Source: Limnohabitans sp. 103DPR2 (GTDB taxonomy: Bacteria; Pseudomonadota; Gammaproteobacteria; Burkholderiales; Burkholderiaceae_C). Taken from it: 64,000 nt of DNA. The notes under the pieces are model-generated. The model ran no database searches and was not told the origin of the DNA. It was given only the letters and a program-made list of their open reading frames with translations. Within the stretch, counting starts at the first letter, position 1. Each line of letters starts with the position of its first letter. Location: positions 1,922,001 through 1,986,000 of the forward strand of contig NZ_CP011834.1 in assembly GCF_001412575.1 (NCBI RefSeq), read 5' to 3'. Position numbers and translations under genes: made by a program. Below are positions 29,717 through 39,011 of this stretch, in pieces.

Positions 29717-29795
29717 AACTTCTGTAAAAATCAGGGATGGCGTAAGGCCTGAATTATCCGCTGTCTTGGCCCCCTTTCAAGAGAACCACTAGCCC

Positions 29796-31145
29796 ATGTC
29801 CACTGTCTTTAACTTCACCTTCGTACCGTGGTTTCGCTCGGTGGCGCCCTACATTCACATGCACCGCGGAAAAACCTTTGTGGTGGGCATCGCGGGTGAA
29901 GCCATTGCCGCTGGCAAATTGCAAAACTTGGCTCAAGACTTGGCCTTGATTCAAAGCATGGGCGTCAAAATTGTGTTGGTTCACGGTTTCAGACCGCAAG
30001 TCAACGACCAGTTGCTGGCCAAAGGCCATGAGCCCAAGTATTCCCATGGTATCCGGATCACAGACGAAGTGGCCTTGGATTGCGCACAAGAAGCTGCTGG
30101 CCAGCTGCGCTACGAAATTGAAGCGGCCTTCAGCCAAGGCTTGCCCAACACGCCCATGGCAGGCTCAACGGTGCGCGTCATCAGCGGCAACTTTCTAACT
30201 GCGCGACCCGTGGGCATTGTGGACGGGGTCGATTTCAAACATTCGGGTTTGGTCCGCAAAGTTGATGTGGCGGGCATTACCCAAACCCTGGACATGGGTG
30301 CCATGGTGCTGCTCTCACCCTTTGGTTTTTCACCCACCGGGGAAGCTTTCAACTTGTCCATGGAAGAAGTGGCCACTAGTGTGGCCATCGAAATGCAAGC
30401 CGACAAACTTATTTTCTTGACTGAAATTCCGGGTCTGCGCATCAACCCAGAAGCCCCTGAGTCTGAAGACAATCCCATCGATACGGAGTTGCCATTGGCC
30501 ACTGCCGAAAAGTGGCTCAATGAATTGCCTGCAGCTTTGCTACCAACCGACCATGCCTTCTACTTGCAGCATTGCGTCAAAGCCTGCAAAGAAGGCGTGG
30601 AACGCAGCCACATCTTGCCCTTTGCTGTGGACGGCGCGCTGCTGCTGGAAATTTATGTGCACGATGGCATTGGCACCATGGTGATTGATGAAAAACTGGA
30701 AGAGCTGCGCGAAGCCACACACGACGATGTGGGCGGTATCTTGCAATTGATCGAGCCCTTTGAAAACGATGGCACCTTGGTCAAACGCGATCGCACAGAG
30801 ATTGAGCGCGATGTGGATCACTACACCATCATTGAACACGATGGCGTAATCTTTGCCTGCGCTGCCCTGTACCCCTACCCTGAAGCTAAAACTGCCGAGA
30901 TGGCAGCACTCACCGTTTCACCTCAATCACAAGGCCAGGGGGATGGCGAAAAGATTTTGAAACGCATCGAGCAGCGTGCCCGGGCCATGGGCCTTCAAAG
31001 CATTTTTGTGCTCACCACGCGCACCATGCACTGGTTCATCAAACGCGGTTTTGTCCAGATGGACCCGGACTGGTTGCCAGAGGCTCGTAAGCGCAAATAC
31101 AACTGGGATCGTCGCAGCCAAGTGCTGATGAAAAAGCTGAGCTAA
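29796..31145 (+). CDS. argA: Amino-acid N-acetyltransferase (N-acetylglutamate synthase)
   Basis: Makes N-acetylglutamate from glutamate and acetyl-CoA, the first step of arginine synthesis. The 449-residue protein has the classical two-domain layout: an amino-acid-kinase-like domain (residues about 25-285, with LVHGFRPQVNDQLLAKGHE) that binds arginine as feedback inhibitor, and a C-terminal GNAT domain with AALTVSPQSQGQGDGEKILK as the acetyl-CoA loop. FVLTTRTMHWFIKRGF is also typical. Single gene with its own promoter in the hrpA-argA gap. Confidence 0.95.
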   Translation: MSTVFNFTFVPWFRSVAPYIHMHRGKTFVVGIAGEAIAAGKLQNLAQDLALIQSMGVKIVLVHGFRPQVNDQLLAKGHEPKYSHGIRITDEVALDCAQEAAGQLRYEIEAAFSQGLPNTPMAGSTVRVISGNFLTARPVGIVDGVDFKHSGLVRKVDVAGITQTLDMGAMVLLSPFGFSPTGEAFNLSMEEVATSVAIEMQADKLIFLTEIPGLRINPEAPESEDNPIDTELPLATAEKWLNELPAALLPTDHAFYLQHCVKACKEGVERSHILPFAVDGALLLEIYVHDGIGTMVIDEKLEELREATHDDVGGILQLIEPFENDGTLVKRDRTEIERDVDHYTIIEHDGVIFACAALYPYPEAKTAEMAALTVSPQSQGQGDGEKILKRIEQRARAMGLQSIFVLTTRTMHWFIKRGFVQMDPDWLPEARKRKYNWDRRSQVLMKKLS

Positions 31146-31167
31146 GTGGCCGAAGGCCAACGCAGCA

Positions 31168-31719
31168 TCAATCAGCCAATGGGCTGGAATGTGTATCGGT
31201 CGTTTTGAACCAACCATCTCGCCAGCGAATGGCCAACATCAACAGCGCGATGCAGACAAACGCGACGAAGGACCAGTTGGCAATGGAGCCTCCCAAGAAG
31301 GTCCAATCGACTTTGGTGCAGTCGCCACTGCCTTTGAAGATCATGGGCACAAGGCGCTGCAAAGGAAAGTTCTCGATCATGCCGTAGAAGTCACGGCCAC
31401 ATGAAACAACTTCGGGTGGATACCATTGCAACCAAGTTTGACGGGCTGCAACAAATGCACCAAAACCTGCCGCAAACAAAACCAGCCAGGTTGACAACAG
31501 GGTTCGCAAGACCGAGCCACCCAGTGCACCGACAACACACAGCACAATGACACCGATCATGGCGTAGCGCTGAACGATGCACATCGGACAAGGCACCATG
31601 CCTAAAAAATTTTGCAAGTAAAAAATACCAAACGAGAGCACACAAGTGCAACCCAGCGCCACAATGGCCAACCAAGCGCGGGCGGGCAATTGTTTCAATG
31701 TTTCAAGCGTGATGGGCAT
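31168..31719 (-). CDS. dsbB: Disulfide bond formation protein B
   Basis: Inner-membrane enzyme that reoxidises DsbA and passes electrons to quinone. At 183 residues it has four hydrophobic helices, a first periplasmic Cys pair in VPCPMCIVQRYAM and a second pair split between VVSCGRDF and SGDCTKVDW, as expected for DsbB. The ATG at 31719 is chosen because GAAAGA precedes it; a TTG 18 bases upstream is possible. The C terminus carries a short Ser/Thr-rich tail. Confidence 0.93.
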   Translation of the reverse strand: MPITLETLKQLPARAWLAIVALGCTCVLSFGIFYLQNFLGMVPCPMCIVQRYAMIGVIVLCVVGALGGSVLRTLLSTWLVLFAAGFGAFVAARQTWLQWYPPEVVSCGRDFYGMIENFPLQRLVPMIFKGSGDCTKVDWTFLGGSIANWSFVAFVCIALLMLAIRWRDGWFKTTDTHSSPLAD

Positions 31720-31749
31720 GGTGTCTTTCGAAGTCAAGGCTTTGAATGA

Positions 31750-32526
31750 TCAGCTCTCGACAAATGCACGTTCAATGACAAACTGTGCCGGCGTACTGGT
31801 GTTGCCCTCAACAAAGCCACGTTTTTCGCACAATGCTTTGAGGTCACGCAACATCTCGGGGCTACCGCAAATCATGACGCGATCTTCTTCTGGATTCAGC
31901 GCAGGAATTCCCAGGTCGGCGCTGATCTTGCCGTTCTCGAGCAAATCTGTCACGCGACCTTGGTGAATGAAGGGCTCACGGGTGACGGTGGGGTAATACA
32001 GCAATTGCTTACTGACCATCTCGCCCAAAAATTCGTTTTGAGGCAACTCTTTGGTGATGTAGTCGTGGTACGCCAACTCTTTCACTTCACGCACCCCGTG
32101 CAACAAGACCACTTGTTCAAAACGTTCGTAGGTATCTGGGTCGCGAATGATGCTCATGAAAGGCGCTAAGCCCGTGCCCGTCCCAATCAGGTAAAGACGT
32201 TTGGCCGGTGTGAGGTAGTCGATCAGCAAAGTTCCTGTGGGCTTGCGGCCCACCACAATCGTGTCGCCTACTTGAATGTGTTGCAGCTTGGAGGTTAAGG
32301 GGCCATCTTGTACTTTGATGCTCAAGAATTCCAAGTGTTCTTCGTAATTGGCACTGGCAATGCTGTAAGCACGCAAAAGAGGTTTGCCGTTGTCGCCGCG
32401 CAAACCAATCATGGTGAAATGCCCGTTTGAAAAGCGCAGCGCTTGATCACGCGTGGTGGTAAAGCTGAACAAGCGATCAGTCCAGTGATGAACACTCAGG
32501 ACTTTTTCTTCTAAAAATGCACTCAT
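31750..32526 (-). CDS. fpr: Ferredoxin--NADP+ reductase
   Basis: An FAD enzyme of 258 residues of the bacterial Fpr type, exchanging electrons between NADPH and ferredoxin/flavodoxin, often in oxidative stress defence. The chosen start gives MSAFLEEKVLSVHHWTDRLF; the open frame upstream of it has no ribosome site. Motifs: FAD-binding LLRAYSIASANYEEHLEF, NADP-binding LIGTGTGLAPFMSIIRDP, VLLHGVREVKELAYHD, and a C-terminal MICGSPEMLRDLKALCEKRG. The end FVIERAFVES differs from plant-type FNR. Divergent from yggX across a short palindrome. Confidence 0.93.
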   Translation of the reverse strand: MSAFLEEKVLSVHHWTDRLFSFTTTRDQALRFSNGHFTMIGLRGDNGKPLLRAYSIASANYEEHLEFLSIKVQDGPLTSKLQHIQVGDTIVVGRKPTGTLLIDYLTPAKRLYLIGTGTGLAPFMSIIRDPDTYERFEQVVLLHGVREVKELAYHDYITKELPQNEFLGEMVSKQLLYYPTVTREPFIHQGRVTDLLENGKISADLGIPALNPEEDRVMICGSPEMLRDLKALCEKRGFVEGNTSTPAQFVIERAFVES

Positions 32527-32576
32527 AAAACCTAGGGGAATTAAAACAAAACAGGCTATTTTCGGCCTGATTCGCA

Positions 32577-32591
32577 TGTATTGGAAATACA
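32577..32591. promoter_or_regulatory. Palindrome in the fpr/yggX divergent promoter
   Basis: TGTATT (32577-32582) and AATACA (32586-32591) are exact inverted repeats around GGA. It lies between two genes tied to redox stress and iron, so a shared operator is plausible; the protein is not identified. Confidence 0.55.
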
Positions 32592-32643
32592 ATAATTTTA
32601 TATCTGTATAGACAAGCAATCTTAAGCTTCATCAAGGAACATC

Positions 32644-32919
32644 ATGGCGCGTACTGTTAAATGCATCAAATTAGAACAAGAAGCCGAAGGTTTGGACTTC
32701 CCTCCCTACCCTGGTGAGCTGGGCAAACGCATTTGGGAAAGTGTCAGCAAAGAGGCATGGGCTGCTTGGCTCAAGCACCAAACCATGCTGGTCAACGAAA
32801 ACCGACTGAACTTGGCCGACGCTCGTGCGCGTCAATATTTGGCTCGCCAAATGGAAAACCATTTCTTTGGCACAGGTGCAGACGCTGCCCAAGGTTATGT
32901 CCCACCCCCCAGCGCCTAA
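32644..32919 (+). CDS. yggX: Oxidative damage protection / Fe(II)-trafficking protein YggX
   Basis: A 91-residue YggX protein. It begins [20 protein letters not shown] with the conserved Cys near residue 7, and has [20 protein letters not shown] and the [15 protein letters not shown] helix. Known members protect iron-sulfur clusters and may traffic Fe(II). It is preceded by a CAAGGA ribosome site and shares its 5' region with fpr, a fitting redox pair. The last codons overlap the mnmC start. Confidence 0.93.
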   Translation: MARTVKCIKLEQEAEGLDFPPYPGELGKRIWESVSKEAWAAWLKHQTMLVNENRLNLADARARQYLARQMENHFFGTGADAAQGYVPPPSA

Positions 32920-34660
32920 TTTTCACGCGAGTCATTGGCAACACCGACCCGCGTGGCAAACCACCTGGCACGCAATTGAAACTTCATTTGGACGTGGAGA
33001 ATCCTTTCTCCACACCCTTCAAGCATGGCAGCAAGATGCCAATGCACCTGCAACGCTGTTCTTCACGGCGTTTGCAAATGAATCGCCATCCCACCTTGAA
33101 CCACTTATAGCAGGCCACCTCTTTGGCTTGTTACCAGGCGTTCACCGCATCGCGCTGGAAAACAACAAAGTCCAACTGACCTTGTGCATTGGCCCAGCGC
33201 CAGTCATAGCGCGTGAAGTAGACATTGCCGCAGACAGTTTTTATACCGACTCGCTTGAAGAATGGGGTGCCAAAAGCATTGCGCGCTTGTGCAAGCGTGG
33301 TACCTGCTTGGCTTGGTCATACACAGCGTCCCCTCTGCTGAAGGAATTGCAGCAGATCGGCATCCAAATCAATGACCCACCTCAAAGCGGCGTGTACCAA
33401 CCGCAATGGACACCCAAAACTTCACTGCGTCCAAGTTCCTCGACACTCTTTCATCTGCCCAACGATGCTGCCAACAGGCATGCTGTGGTCATAGGTTCCG
33501 GTTTGTCAGGTGCCGCCGTGGCACACAGTTTGGCCGGCCGAGGTTGGACTGTGGAGGTTTTGGACCAAGGCGAGAACTTAGGTGCAGGCGCTTCCGGCTT
33601 GCCTGCAGGCATCTTTGCCACGCACGTATCGCCCGACAACAACGTGCTGTCTCGCATTACGCGCGATGGCGTGCGCGCCACATTGCAGCGCGCAAAACAA
33701 TTGCGATTAGAAGGGACACAATGGCAAGTGTCTGAATTGCTTGAACACCGATATGCTGGCAAGCGCCAATTGCCCAGTGGGGCATTGTGGCCTGAAGCGG
33801 GACACGAATGGAGCACCAATGCGCAAACACCCCAAAAAGTAGCTGGCGGATTGCAAGAAAACTCTGACGCGTTGTGGCATGCCATGGCGGGTTGGATTCA
33901 GACACACGCGTTTGTCAAAGCGCAGCTGTCCCACCCCAATATCAGCTGGCGAGGTCGCTGCAATGTGGCCCAACTTCAACGCATCGATTCTGAATGGCAA
34001 GCGCTCGATGCACATGGCCAATGCTTGGCCACCTCCAAGCACATGGTATTGGCCAATGCACATCAGTGCCAAGCTTTGCTGGACACAGTGCAATGCACTG
34101 AACACGAAAAGATCAACCAGCGCCCTCACCTGCCAGCCACTGCCTTAAGAGGCCAAGTCACTTTGGGCAGCATGGCCATGCTGCCGCCAACACTCCGGGA
34201 GAAACTGCCCTCATTTCCGGTCAACGGTCATGGCAGTTTCATTGGCCAACTCAAAACTTTGCAAAGCCTAGGCACAGATGCAGAAGACTATTGGATCGTG
34301 GGATCTAGTTTTCAACGCAATGATTTTGACGTCACCCCTCGACATGAAGATGTGGTCAGCAACATACAACAATGGGCAGAACTGATGCCCGCCTTGTCAG
34401 ATGAAATCCAACAAGGCATTGAGCTTTCTAAAACCCGATCATGGGCCGGCATACGATCTGCCCTACCAGATCGCGTCCCAGCCGTTGGAGAATTTAAGCA
34501 CCCAGACTTTAAGGGCTTGCAAGTCTGTACCGGCATGGGTGCCCGTGGCATCAGTTGGTCTGTGCTGTGCGGAGAACTGTTGGCCGCGCACTTGAATCAC
34601 GAGCCCCTGCCCATGGCAGCCTCCCTGGCGAAGCTGATGGCCGCTTCGCGATTCGGATAA
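32897..34660 (+). CDS. mnmC: tRNA modification protein MnmC with degenerate methyltransferase half
   Basis: MnmC normally has an N-terminal SAM methyltransferase (MnmC1) and a C-terminal FAD oxidase (MnmC2) that finish mnm5s2U at tRNA position 34. The 587-residue protein has a complete FAD half from about residue 195 ([20 protein letters not shown], then [20 protein letters not shown]) to the C-terminal [18 protein letters not shown]. Its N-terminal half is short and its SAM loop reads SFGRGESFL where the family has GFGTGLNFL; the usual DGFAPxxNPxMW segment reads [11 protein letters not shown]. It therefore probably keeps only the oxidase. The ATG lies within the end of yggX with AAGG just upstream. 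Confidence 0.82.
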   Translation: MSHPPAPNFHASHWQHRPAWQTTWHAIETSFGRGESFLHTLQAWQQDANAPATLFFTAFANESPSHLEPLIAGHLFGLLPGVHRIALENNKVQLTLCIGPAPVIAREVDIAADSFYTDSLEEWGAKSIARLCKRGTCLAWSYTASPLLKELQQIGIQINDPPQSGVYQPQWTPKTSLRPSSSTLFHLPNDAANRHAVVIGSGLSGAAVAHSLAGRGWTVEVLDQGENLGAGASGLPAGIFATHVSPDNNVLSRITRDGVRATLQRAKQLRLEGTQWQVSELLEHRYAGKRQLPSGALWPEAGHEWSTNAQTPQKVAGGLQENSDALWHAMAGWIQTHAFVKAQLSHPNISWRGRCNVAQLQRIDSEWQALDAHGQCLATSKHMVLANAHQCQALLDTVQCTEHEKINQRPHLPATALRGQVTLGSMAMLPPTLREKLPSFPVNGHGSFIGQLKTLQSLGTDAEDYWIVGSSFQRNDFDVTPRHEDVVSNIQQWAELMPALSDEIQQGIELSKTRSWAGIRSALPDRVPAVGEFKHPDFKGLQVCTGMGARGISWSVLCGELLAAHLNHEPLPMAASLAKLMAASRFG

Positions 34661-35866
34661 TTACTGCTGCGCAGCTGCAGGTCGGCGTGACTTCACGTAA
34701 GCATCTGTGGGTTGGTAGTTTTTACCATCGGCATATCGCCATTGCGTCATGCTGCCCTGATTGCCGCGAAGTTCCAACTTGCCCACAAAAGCACCCATGG
34801 TGGACTGTTGGTCAATGGCTCGAAATTCTGCAGGGCCAAAAGGTGTGCTGAATTTCAAACCCCGCATGGCCAGCACCAGCTTTTCATTGTCTGTGCTGCC
34901 TGCCTTTTTAATGGCAGCAAAGATGGCTTGCATGGTGGCATAACCCACCACGGAACCTACTTTGGGGTTTTCTTTGAATTTGCGGTAGTAGTTGGCTGCG
35001 AATGCGGCATGTTCTTTGGCGTCAATCTGGTCCCATGGATAGCCCGTCACAATCCAACCCTTGGGCGTTTCGTCCTTCAAGACTTCCAAATACTCGGGTT
35101 CACCTGACAGCAAGGACACCACGGGTACTTTTGGAAAAATTCCACGTTGATTGCCTTCGCGGACCAGCTTGGCGAGGTCGGCACCAAAAGTCACATTGAA
35201 AATAGCATCCGGCTTGCTTTGCATCAGTGCGCTCAAGCTGCTTCCCGCATCAATCTTCCCAAGCACAGGCCACTGTTCACCCACGAATTCCACATCAGGC
35301 CGCTTGGCTTTCAAGAGCTCTTTGAAACTGGCAACTGCACTTTGGCCGTATTCATAATTGGGGGCCAACGTCGCCCAACGTTTGGCGGGCAACTTCGCTG
35401 CTTCTTCCACCAACATGGCAGACTGCATGTAAGTGCTGGGGCGTAAACGGAAGGTGTATCGATTGCCTTTGTCCCAGACCAAGGCATCCGTCAAAGGCTC
35501 ACTGGCCACAAACAAACGTTTGTTTTTGGCAGCATGGTCAGCCAAAGCCAATCCCACATTGGACAAAAAGCCACCAGCCAGTACATCGACTTTTTCTTGA
35601 CTGGTCAATTCAATCGCATGACGCAGGGCGTCTTCTGGCTTGCCAGCGTCATCGCGCGCAATCACCTCAACCTTGCGGCCTAACAAGCCACCGGCGGCAT
35701 TGATTTCTTCGACAGCCAGCTGCCAGCCCTGTTTGTAGGGTTGGGTGAATTGAGGCATTGCGGAATAACTGTTAATTTCGCCAATGCGAATGGGGGTCTG
35801 CGCGCCTGCTGACATCGCAGCCCAAACATAAACCAAGCCAACACCCACCTGAGCCCAAGACTTCAT
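34661..35866 (-). CDS. ABC transporter substrate-binding protein, branched-chain amino acid family
   Basis: A 401-residue periplasmic binding protein with a cleavable signal peptide ending near AAMSAGAQ, then TPIRIGEINSYSAMPQFTQPYKQGWQLAVEEINAAGG in spirit of type I binding proteins (the core motif is EINAAGGLLGRKVEVIARDD). No permease or ATPase genes are adjacent, so it is an orphan that may serve the Liv system at 21,500-24,900 or another one. Its stop codon abuts the mnmC stop with no base between. Ligand unknown. Confidence 0.85.
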   Translation of the reverse strand: MKSWAQVGVGLVYVWAAMSAGAQTPIRIGEINSYSAMPQFTQPYKQGWQLAVEEINAAGGLLGRKVEVIARDDAGKPEDALRHAIELTSQEKVDVLAGGFLSNVGLALADHAAKNKRLFVASEPLTDALVWDKGNRYTFRLRPSTYMQSAMLVEEAAKLPAKRWATLAPNYEYGQSAVASFKELLKAKRPDVEFVGEQWPVLGKIDAGSSLSALMQSKPDAIFNVTFGADLAKLVREGNQRGIFPKVPVVSLLSGEPEYLEVLKDETPKGWIVTGYPWDQIDAKEHAAFAANYYRKFKENPKVGSVVGYATMQAIFAAIKKAGSTDNEKLVLAMRGLKFSTPFGPAEFRAIDQQSTMGAFVGKLELRGNQGSMTQWRYADGKNYQPTDAYVKSRRPAAAQQ

Positions 35867-36033
35867 GCCTATCTCCTGAAAAAAGGAACTGTATCAGCAA
35901 GCTAAAAACCAGTCACTTTGGAGACAATTTAGTCCTTACGGTCAAGCTCTTATGATCAATAAGCATATATGTAAAACGAATAAATAGTTTGTTTGGTCAT
36001 AAAGAGCCATTAAAGTTCCCGACTTAATCGGCA

Positions 36034-37839
36034 ATGACCGCATCCCCCCTACCTCAGATGTACCAATACACAGAATTTGACCGCCAGTTTGTGAAACTTC
36101 GCGCGGCACAGCACCGAGATCAGCTTGAGCGTTGGCAAAAAGGCCAATTGGCCGATGACGAATTTCGCCCCCTCCGTCTTCAAAACGGCTGGTACGTGCA
36201 GCGCTACGCCCCCATGCTTCGGGTAGCGGTACCTTACGGCGAAATCTCAAGCAAACAACTGAGCGTTTTGGCCCAAATTGCCAAAGAGTACGACCAACCC
36301 AATGCAGAACTGTTTGCGAAAGCCCAAGCGCAACAGGATTTGTTGCCAGGCAAGTCGCCTCGCCTGATTAAAGGCTATGGTCACTTCACCACGCGCCAAA
36401 ACGTCCAGTTCAATTGGATTCCCTTGGACAAATCAGCCGATGTGATGGACCTCTTGGCCACGGTCGACATGCATGGCATTCAAACCAGTGGCAATTGCAT
36501 CCGCAACATCACCACCGATGAATTGGCAGGCGTTGCTGTCGATGAAGTGGTGGACCCACGACCCTACGCAGAAATTTTGCGTCAGTGGAGCACGCTGCAT
36601 CCTGAGTTTGCCTTTCTGCCTCGCAAATTCAAAATCGCCATCACTGGCGCTACAGAAGATCGCGCCGCCATTGGTTGGCACGATGTGGGCTTGCAGCTGG
36701 TTAAAAATGCTGCTGGTGAAATAGGCTTCAAAGTTTGGGTGGGCGGTGGCATGGGCAGAACGCCCATCATCGGCACCTTGGTTCGCGAGTTTCTGCCATG
36801 GCAACAGATCATGAACTACCTCGAAGCTGTTGTGCGCGTGTACAACCGCTGGGGTCGACGCGATAACTTGTACAAAGCGCGTATCAAAATTTTGGTGAAA
36901 GCCGAAGGCCAGCGCTACATCGATGAAGTTGAAGCAGAGTTCAACGACGTCGTTCACAAAGACGGCGGCCCCCACACCATCACCCAAGCCGAGTTCGATC
37001 GTGTTGCAGCTTGCTTTGTCGAGCCGCCAGCACCTGCCAGCAGCCATGCCGCTACTAACAGTAATTCAGAAGATCCCGCGTTCCAACGTTGGGTCCATCA
37101 AAACGTGGTGGCGCACAAAAATCCATTACTTCGTGCAGTGACACTGTCGTTCAAACGTTTGGGCTTGGCACCTGGTGATGCCACAGCTGAGCAACTTGAA
37201 GCGTCAGCACAATTGGTGGCCAAATACTCGCGAGGCGAAGCACGTGTGACGCACTCTCAAAACTTGGTGCTGCCTTGGGTGCCTGAAAACCAATTGTTTG
37301 ACCTTTGGCAAGAAGCCAAATCTTTGGGCTTGGCCAGCCCCAACATTGGCTTGCTCAATGACATGATTGCTTGCCCAGGCGGCGACTATTGCGCGTTGGC
37401 CAATGCACGAGCCATCCCTGTTGCAGCAGCCATCTCAGAACGCTACCAAGACTTGGACGAGTTGGACGACTTGGGACCTATCGACCTGCACATCAGCGGT
37501 TGCATCAATTCATGCGGTCACCACCACAGCGGCCACATTGGCATCTTGGGTGTGGATAAAGATGGCAAGGAATGGTACCAAGTGACCTTGGGTGGATCTG
37601 ATGGATCCAATCTGTCAGGCGCAGCCGGTCCTGGCAAAGTGGTAGGCCCTTCATTCTCTGCAGCCGAAGTGCCTGGCGTGATTGAAGCCGTCATTAACAA
37701 GTACCTCGAATTGCGTTTGCCATCGCAAGAAGCGAAGGGTCGTGCCGAGCACTTCATTGAAACCTTGCGCCGTGTAGGCCAAGATCCTTTCAAGCAAGTG
37801 GCCAATGCAGCGCGTCATCCTGAGCCCGAGCTCGCCTGA
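36034..37839 (+). CDS. cysI: Nitrite/sulfite reductase (assimilatory sulfite reductase)
   Basis: A siroheme and [4Fe-4S] hemoprotein of 601 residues. The cluster ligands appear as CPGGDYC and CINSC near residues 448-490 region, the expected CX5C and CX3C pair, within LNDMIACPGGDYCALANA and HISGCINSCGHHHSGHIG. The first half carries the second ferrite-reductase-like repeat (TSGNCIRNITTDELAGV). Its place before DUF934, cysH, cysD and cysN supports sulfite rather than nitrite as substrate. Met 9 (36058) is an alternative start. No separate flavoprotein subunit gene is seen; electrons may come from ferredoxin or another reductase. Confidence 0.9.
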   Translation: MTASPLPQMYQYTEFDRQFVKLRAAQHRDQLERWQKGQLADDEFRPLRLQNGWYVQRYAPMLRVAVPYGEISSKQLSVLAQIAKEYDQPNAELFAKAQAQQDLLPGKSPRLIKGYGHFTTRQNVQFNWIPLDKSADVMDLLATVDMHGIQTSGNCIRNITTDELAGVAVDEVVDPRPYAEILRQWSTLHPEFAFLPRKFKIAITGATEDRAAIGWHDVGLQLVKNAAGEIGFKVWVGGGMGRTPIIGTLVREFLPWQQIMNYLEAVVRVYNRWGRRDNLYKARIKILVKAEGQRYIDEVEAEFNDVVHKDGGPHTITQAEFDRVAACFVEPPAPASSHAATNSNSEDPAFQRWVHQNVVAHKNPLLRAVTLSFKRLGLAPGDATAEQLEASAQLVAKYSRGEARVTHSQNLVLPWVPENQLFDLWQEAKSLGLASPNIGLLNDMIACPGGDYCALANARAIPVAAAISERYQDLDELDDLGPIDLHISGCINSCGHHHSGHIGILGVDKDGKEWYQVTLGGSDGSNLSGAAGPGKVVGPSFSAAEVPGVIEAVINKYLELRLPSQEAKGRAEHFIETLRRVGQDPFKQVANAARHPEPELA

Positions 37840-37856
37840 ACAACAGATTGAATGTC

Positions 37857-38237
37857 ATGAAAATTTTGTCTTTCAACGATCACTCAACGGGTCTCGACAG
37901 CAGCACCATCAGCTTGGCCAATGATGTCGATCCGCGCACCGTATCTCTAGATGGCGTGAAACGCATCGATTTGAATTTTCCCAAATTCACGGATGGCCGA
38001 GCCTACAGCCAAGCCTTTTTGCTTCGCCGCCGACTGGGTTTTCAAGGTGAAATTCGCGCCACTGGCGATGTGCTCATTGACCAATTGGTGGCCATGGCTC
38101 GCACTGGTTTTGATGTTGCGGTTTTGCGTCAAGGTTTGGATGCAAGTGCAGCACAACGTCAATTCGATCGCTTTCCTGCGTTCTACCAAGGTTCCGCGGT
38201 CGAAACGCAGCCTTTGTTTGCAAAAGCAGCAGCATGA
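37857..38237 (+). CDS. DUF934 domain protein of the sulfate assimilation cluster
   Basis: A 126-residue DUF934 protein, a family almost always found between sulfite reductase and cysH genes in Beta- and Alphaproteobacteria. Segments such as RIDLNFPKFTDGRAYSQAFL, RRRLGFQGEIRATGDVLIDQ and MARTGFDVAVLR are characteristic. An in-frame TTG nine bases upstream is a possible start. The function is unproven; an electron-transfer or assembly role for the siroheme reductase is often guessed. Its stop overlaps the cysH start by four bases. Confidence 0.88.
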   Translation: MKILSFNDHSTGLDSSTISLANDVDPRTVSLDGVKRIDLNFPKFTDGRAYSQAFLLRRRLGFQGEIRATGDVLIDQLVAMARTGFDVAVLRQGLDASAAQRQFDRFPAFYQGSAVETQPLFAKAAA

Positions 38238-38995
38238 CGAAATCCTCCATCAGCGCAGGCAACGCCGCCAAGGCATACAACGCCATCGCCTTGAATGCCA
38301 AGGCCAGTGCCGACTTTAAAGAGAAGCTTGCAGAAACAATCGCATTGCTGAAGCAAGCTGTTTCTGAGTTCGCCCCAGTGACGCAAGCTTCCAGCTTGGG
38401 CGCAGAAGACGTGGTCATCACGCACCTGATCAATCAGAACGCACTGAACATTCCTGTGTTTGTTTTGGAAACAGGCGCACTGCACCGCGAAACATTGGCC
38501 TTGCTTGAACGGACACAAGCACATTCGGTTGCCCCCGTCAAAGTCTATCGTCCGTCTTCTGAAAAAGTCATTGCTTTCGTGAGAACCCATGGCCAAGACG
38601 CCATGTACGAAAGTTTGGAACTGCGCAAAGCCTGCTGCCAGGTGCGCAAGCTCGAACCTTTGGCCGAGGCACTGAAAGGCCAGCGCGCATGGGTCACAGG
38701 TTTGCGCCGCGAGCAATCCAACAACCGCGCAGAGGTGCCGTTGATTGACCGTGCAGACGAATTGACCAAAGGCCAATTCAAACTCAATCCTTTGGCCAAT
38801 TGGACGTGGGGGGATGTTTGGCATTACATCGACGTCCACGAAGTGGACTACAACCCCTTGCACGATCAATTTTTCCCCAGCATCGGCTGCGCACCCTGCA
38901 CCCGCGCTATCAGCTTAGGCGAAGAATTTCGCGCAGGACGCTGGTGGTGGGAAGACGAAGCAGCCAAAGAGTGTGGCTTGCACGCCAAGAAATAA
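38234..38995 (+). CDS. cysH: Adenylylsulfate (APS) reductase, CysH family
   Basis: Reduces activated sulfate to sulfite with thioredoxin. The 253-residue protein has the PAPS/APS reductase fold (SSLGAEDVVITHLI, FVLETGALHRETLALL) and two Cys pairs, KACCQVRK and IGCAPCTR, which mark the [4Fe-4S] APS-using type instead of the cluster-free PAPS type. The catalytic Cys sits in ECGLHAKK at the C terminus. This fits the absence of an APS kinase (cysC) gene in the cluster. ATGA overlap with the preceding DUF934 gene. Confidence 0.93.
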   Translation: MTKSSISAGNAAKAYNAIALNAKASADFKEKLAETIALLKQAVSEFAPVTQASSLGAEDVVITHLINQNALNIPVFVLETGALHRETLALLERTQAHSVAPVKVYRPSSEKVIAFVRTHGQDAMYESLELRKACCQVRKLEPLAEALKGQRAWVTGLRREQSNNRAEVPLIDRADELTKGQFKLNPLANWTWGDVWHYIDVHEVDYNPLHDQFFPSIGCAPCTRAISLGEEFRAGRWWWEDEAAKECGLHAKK

Positions 38996-39011
38996 AGCAT
39001 TGAAGAAGACC

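Noticed and set aside
35942..36250. Minus-strand frame overlapping the cysI start and its promoter
   Set aside because: Covers the sulfite reductase N terminus in antisense and shows no family signal.
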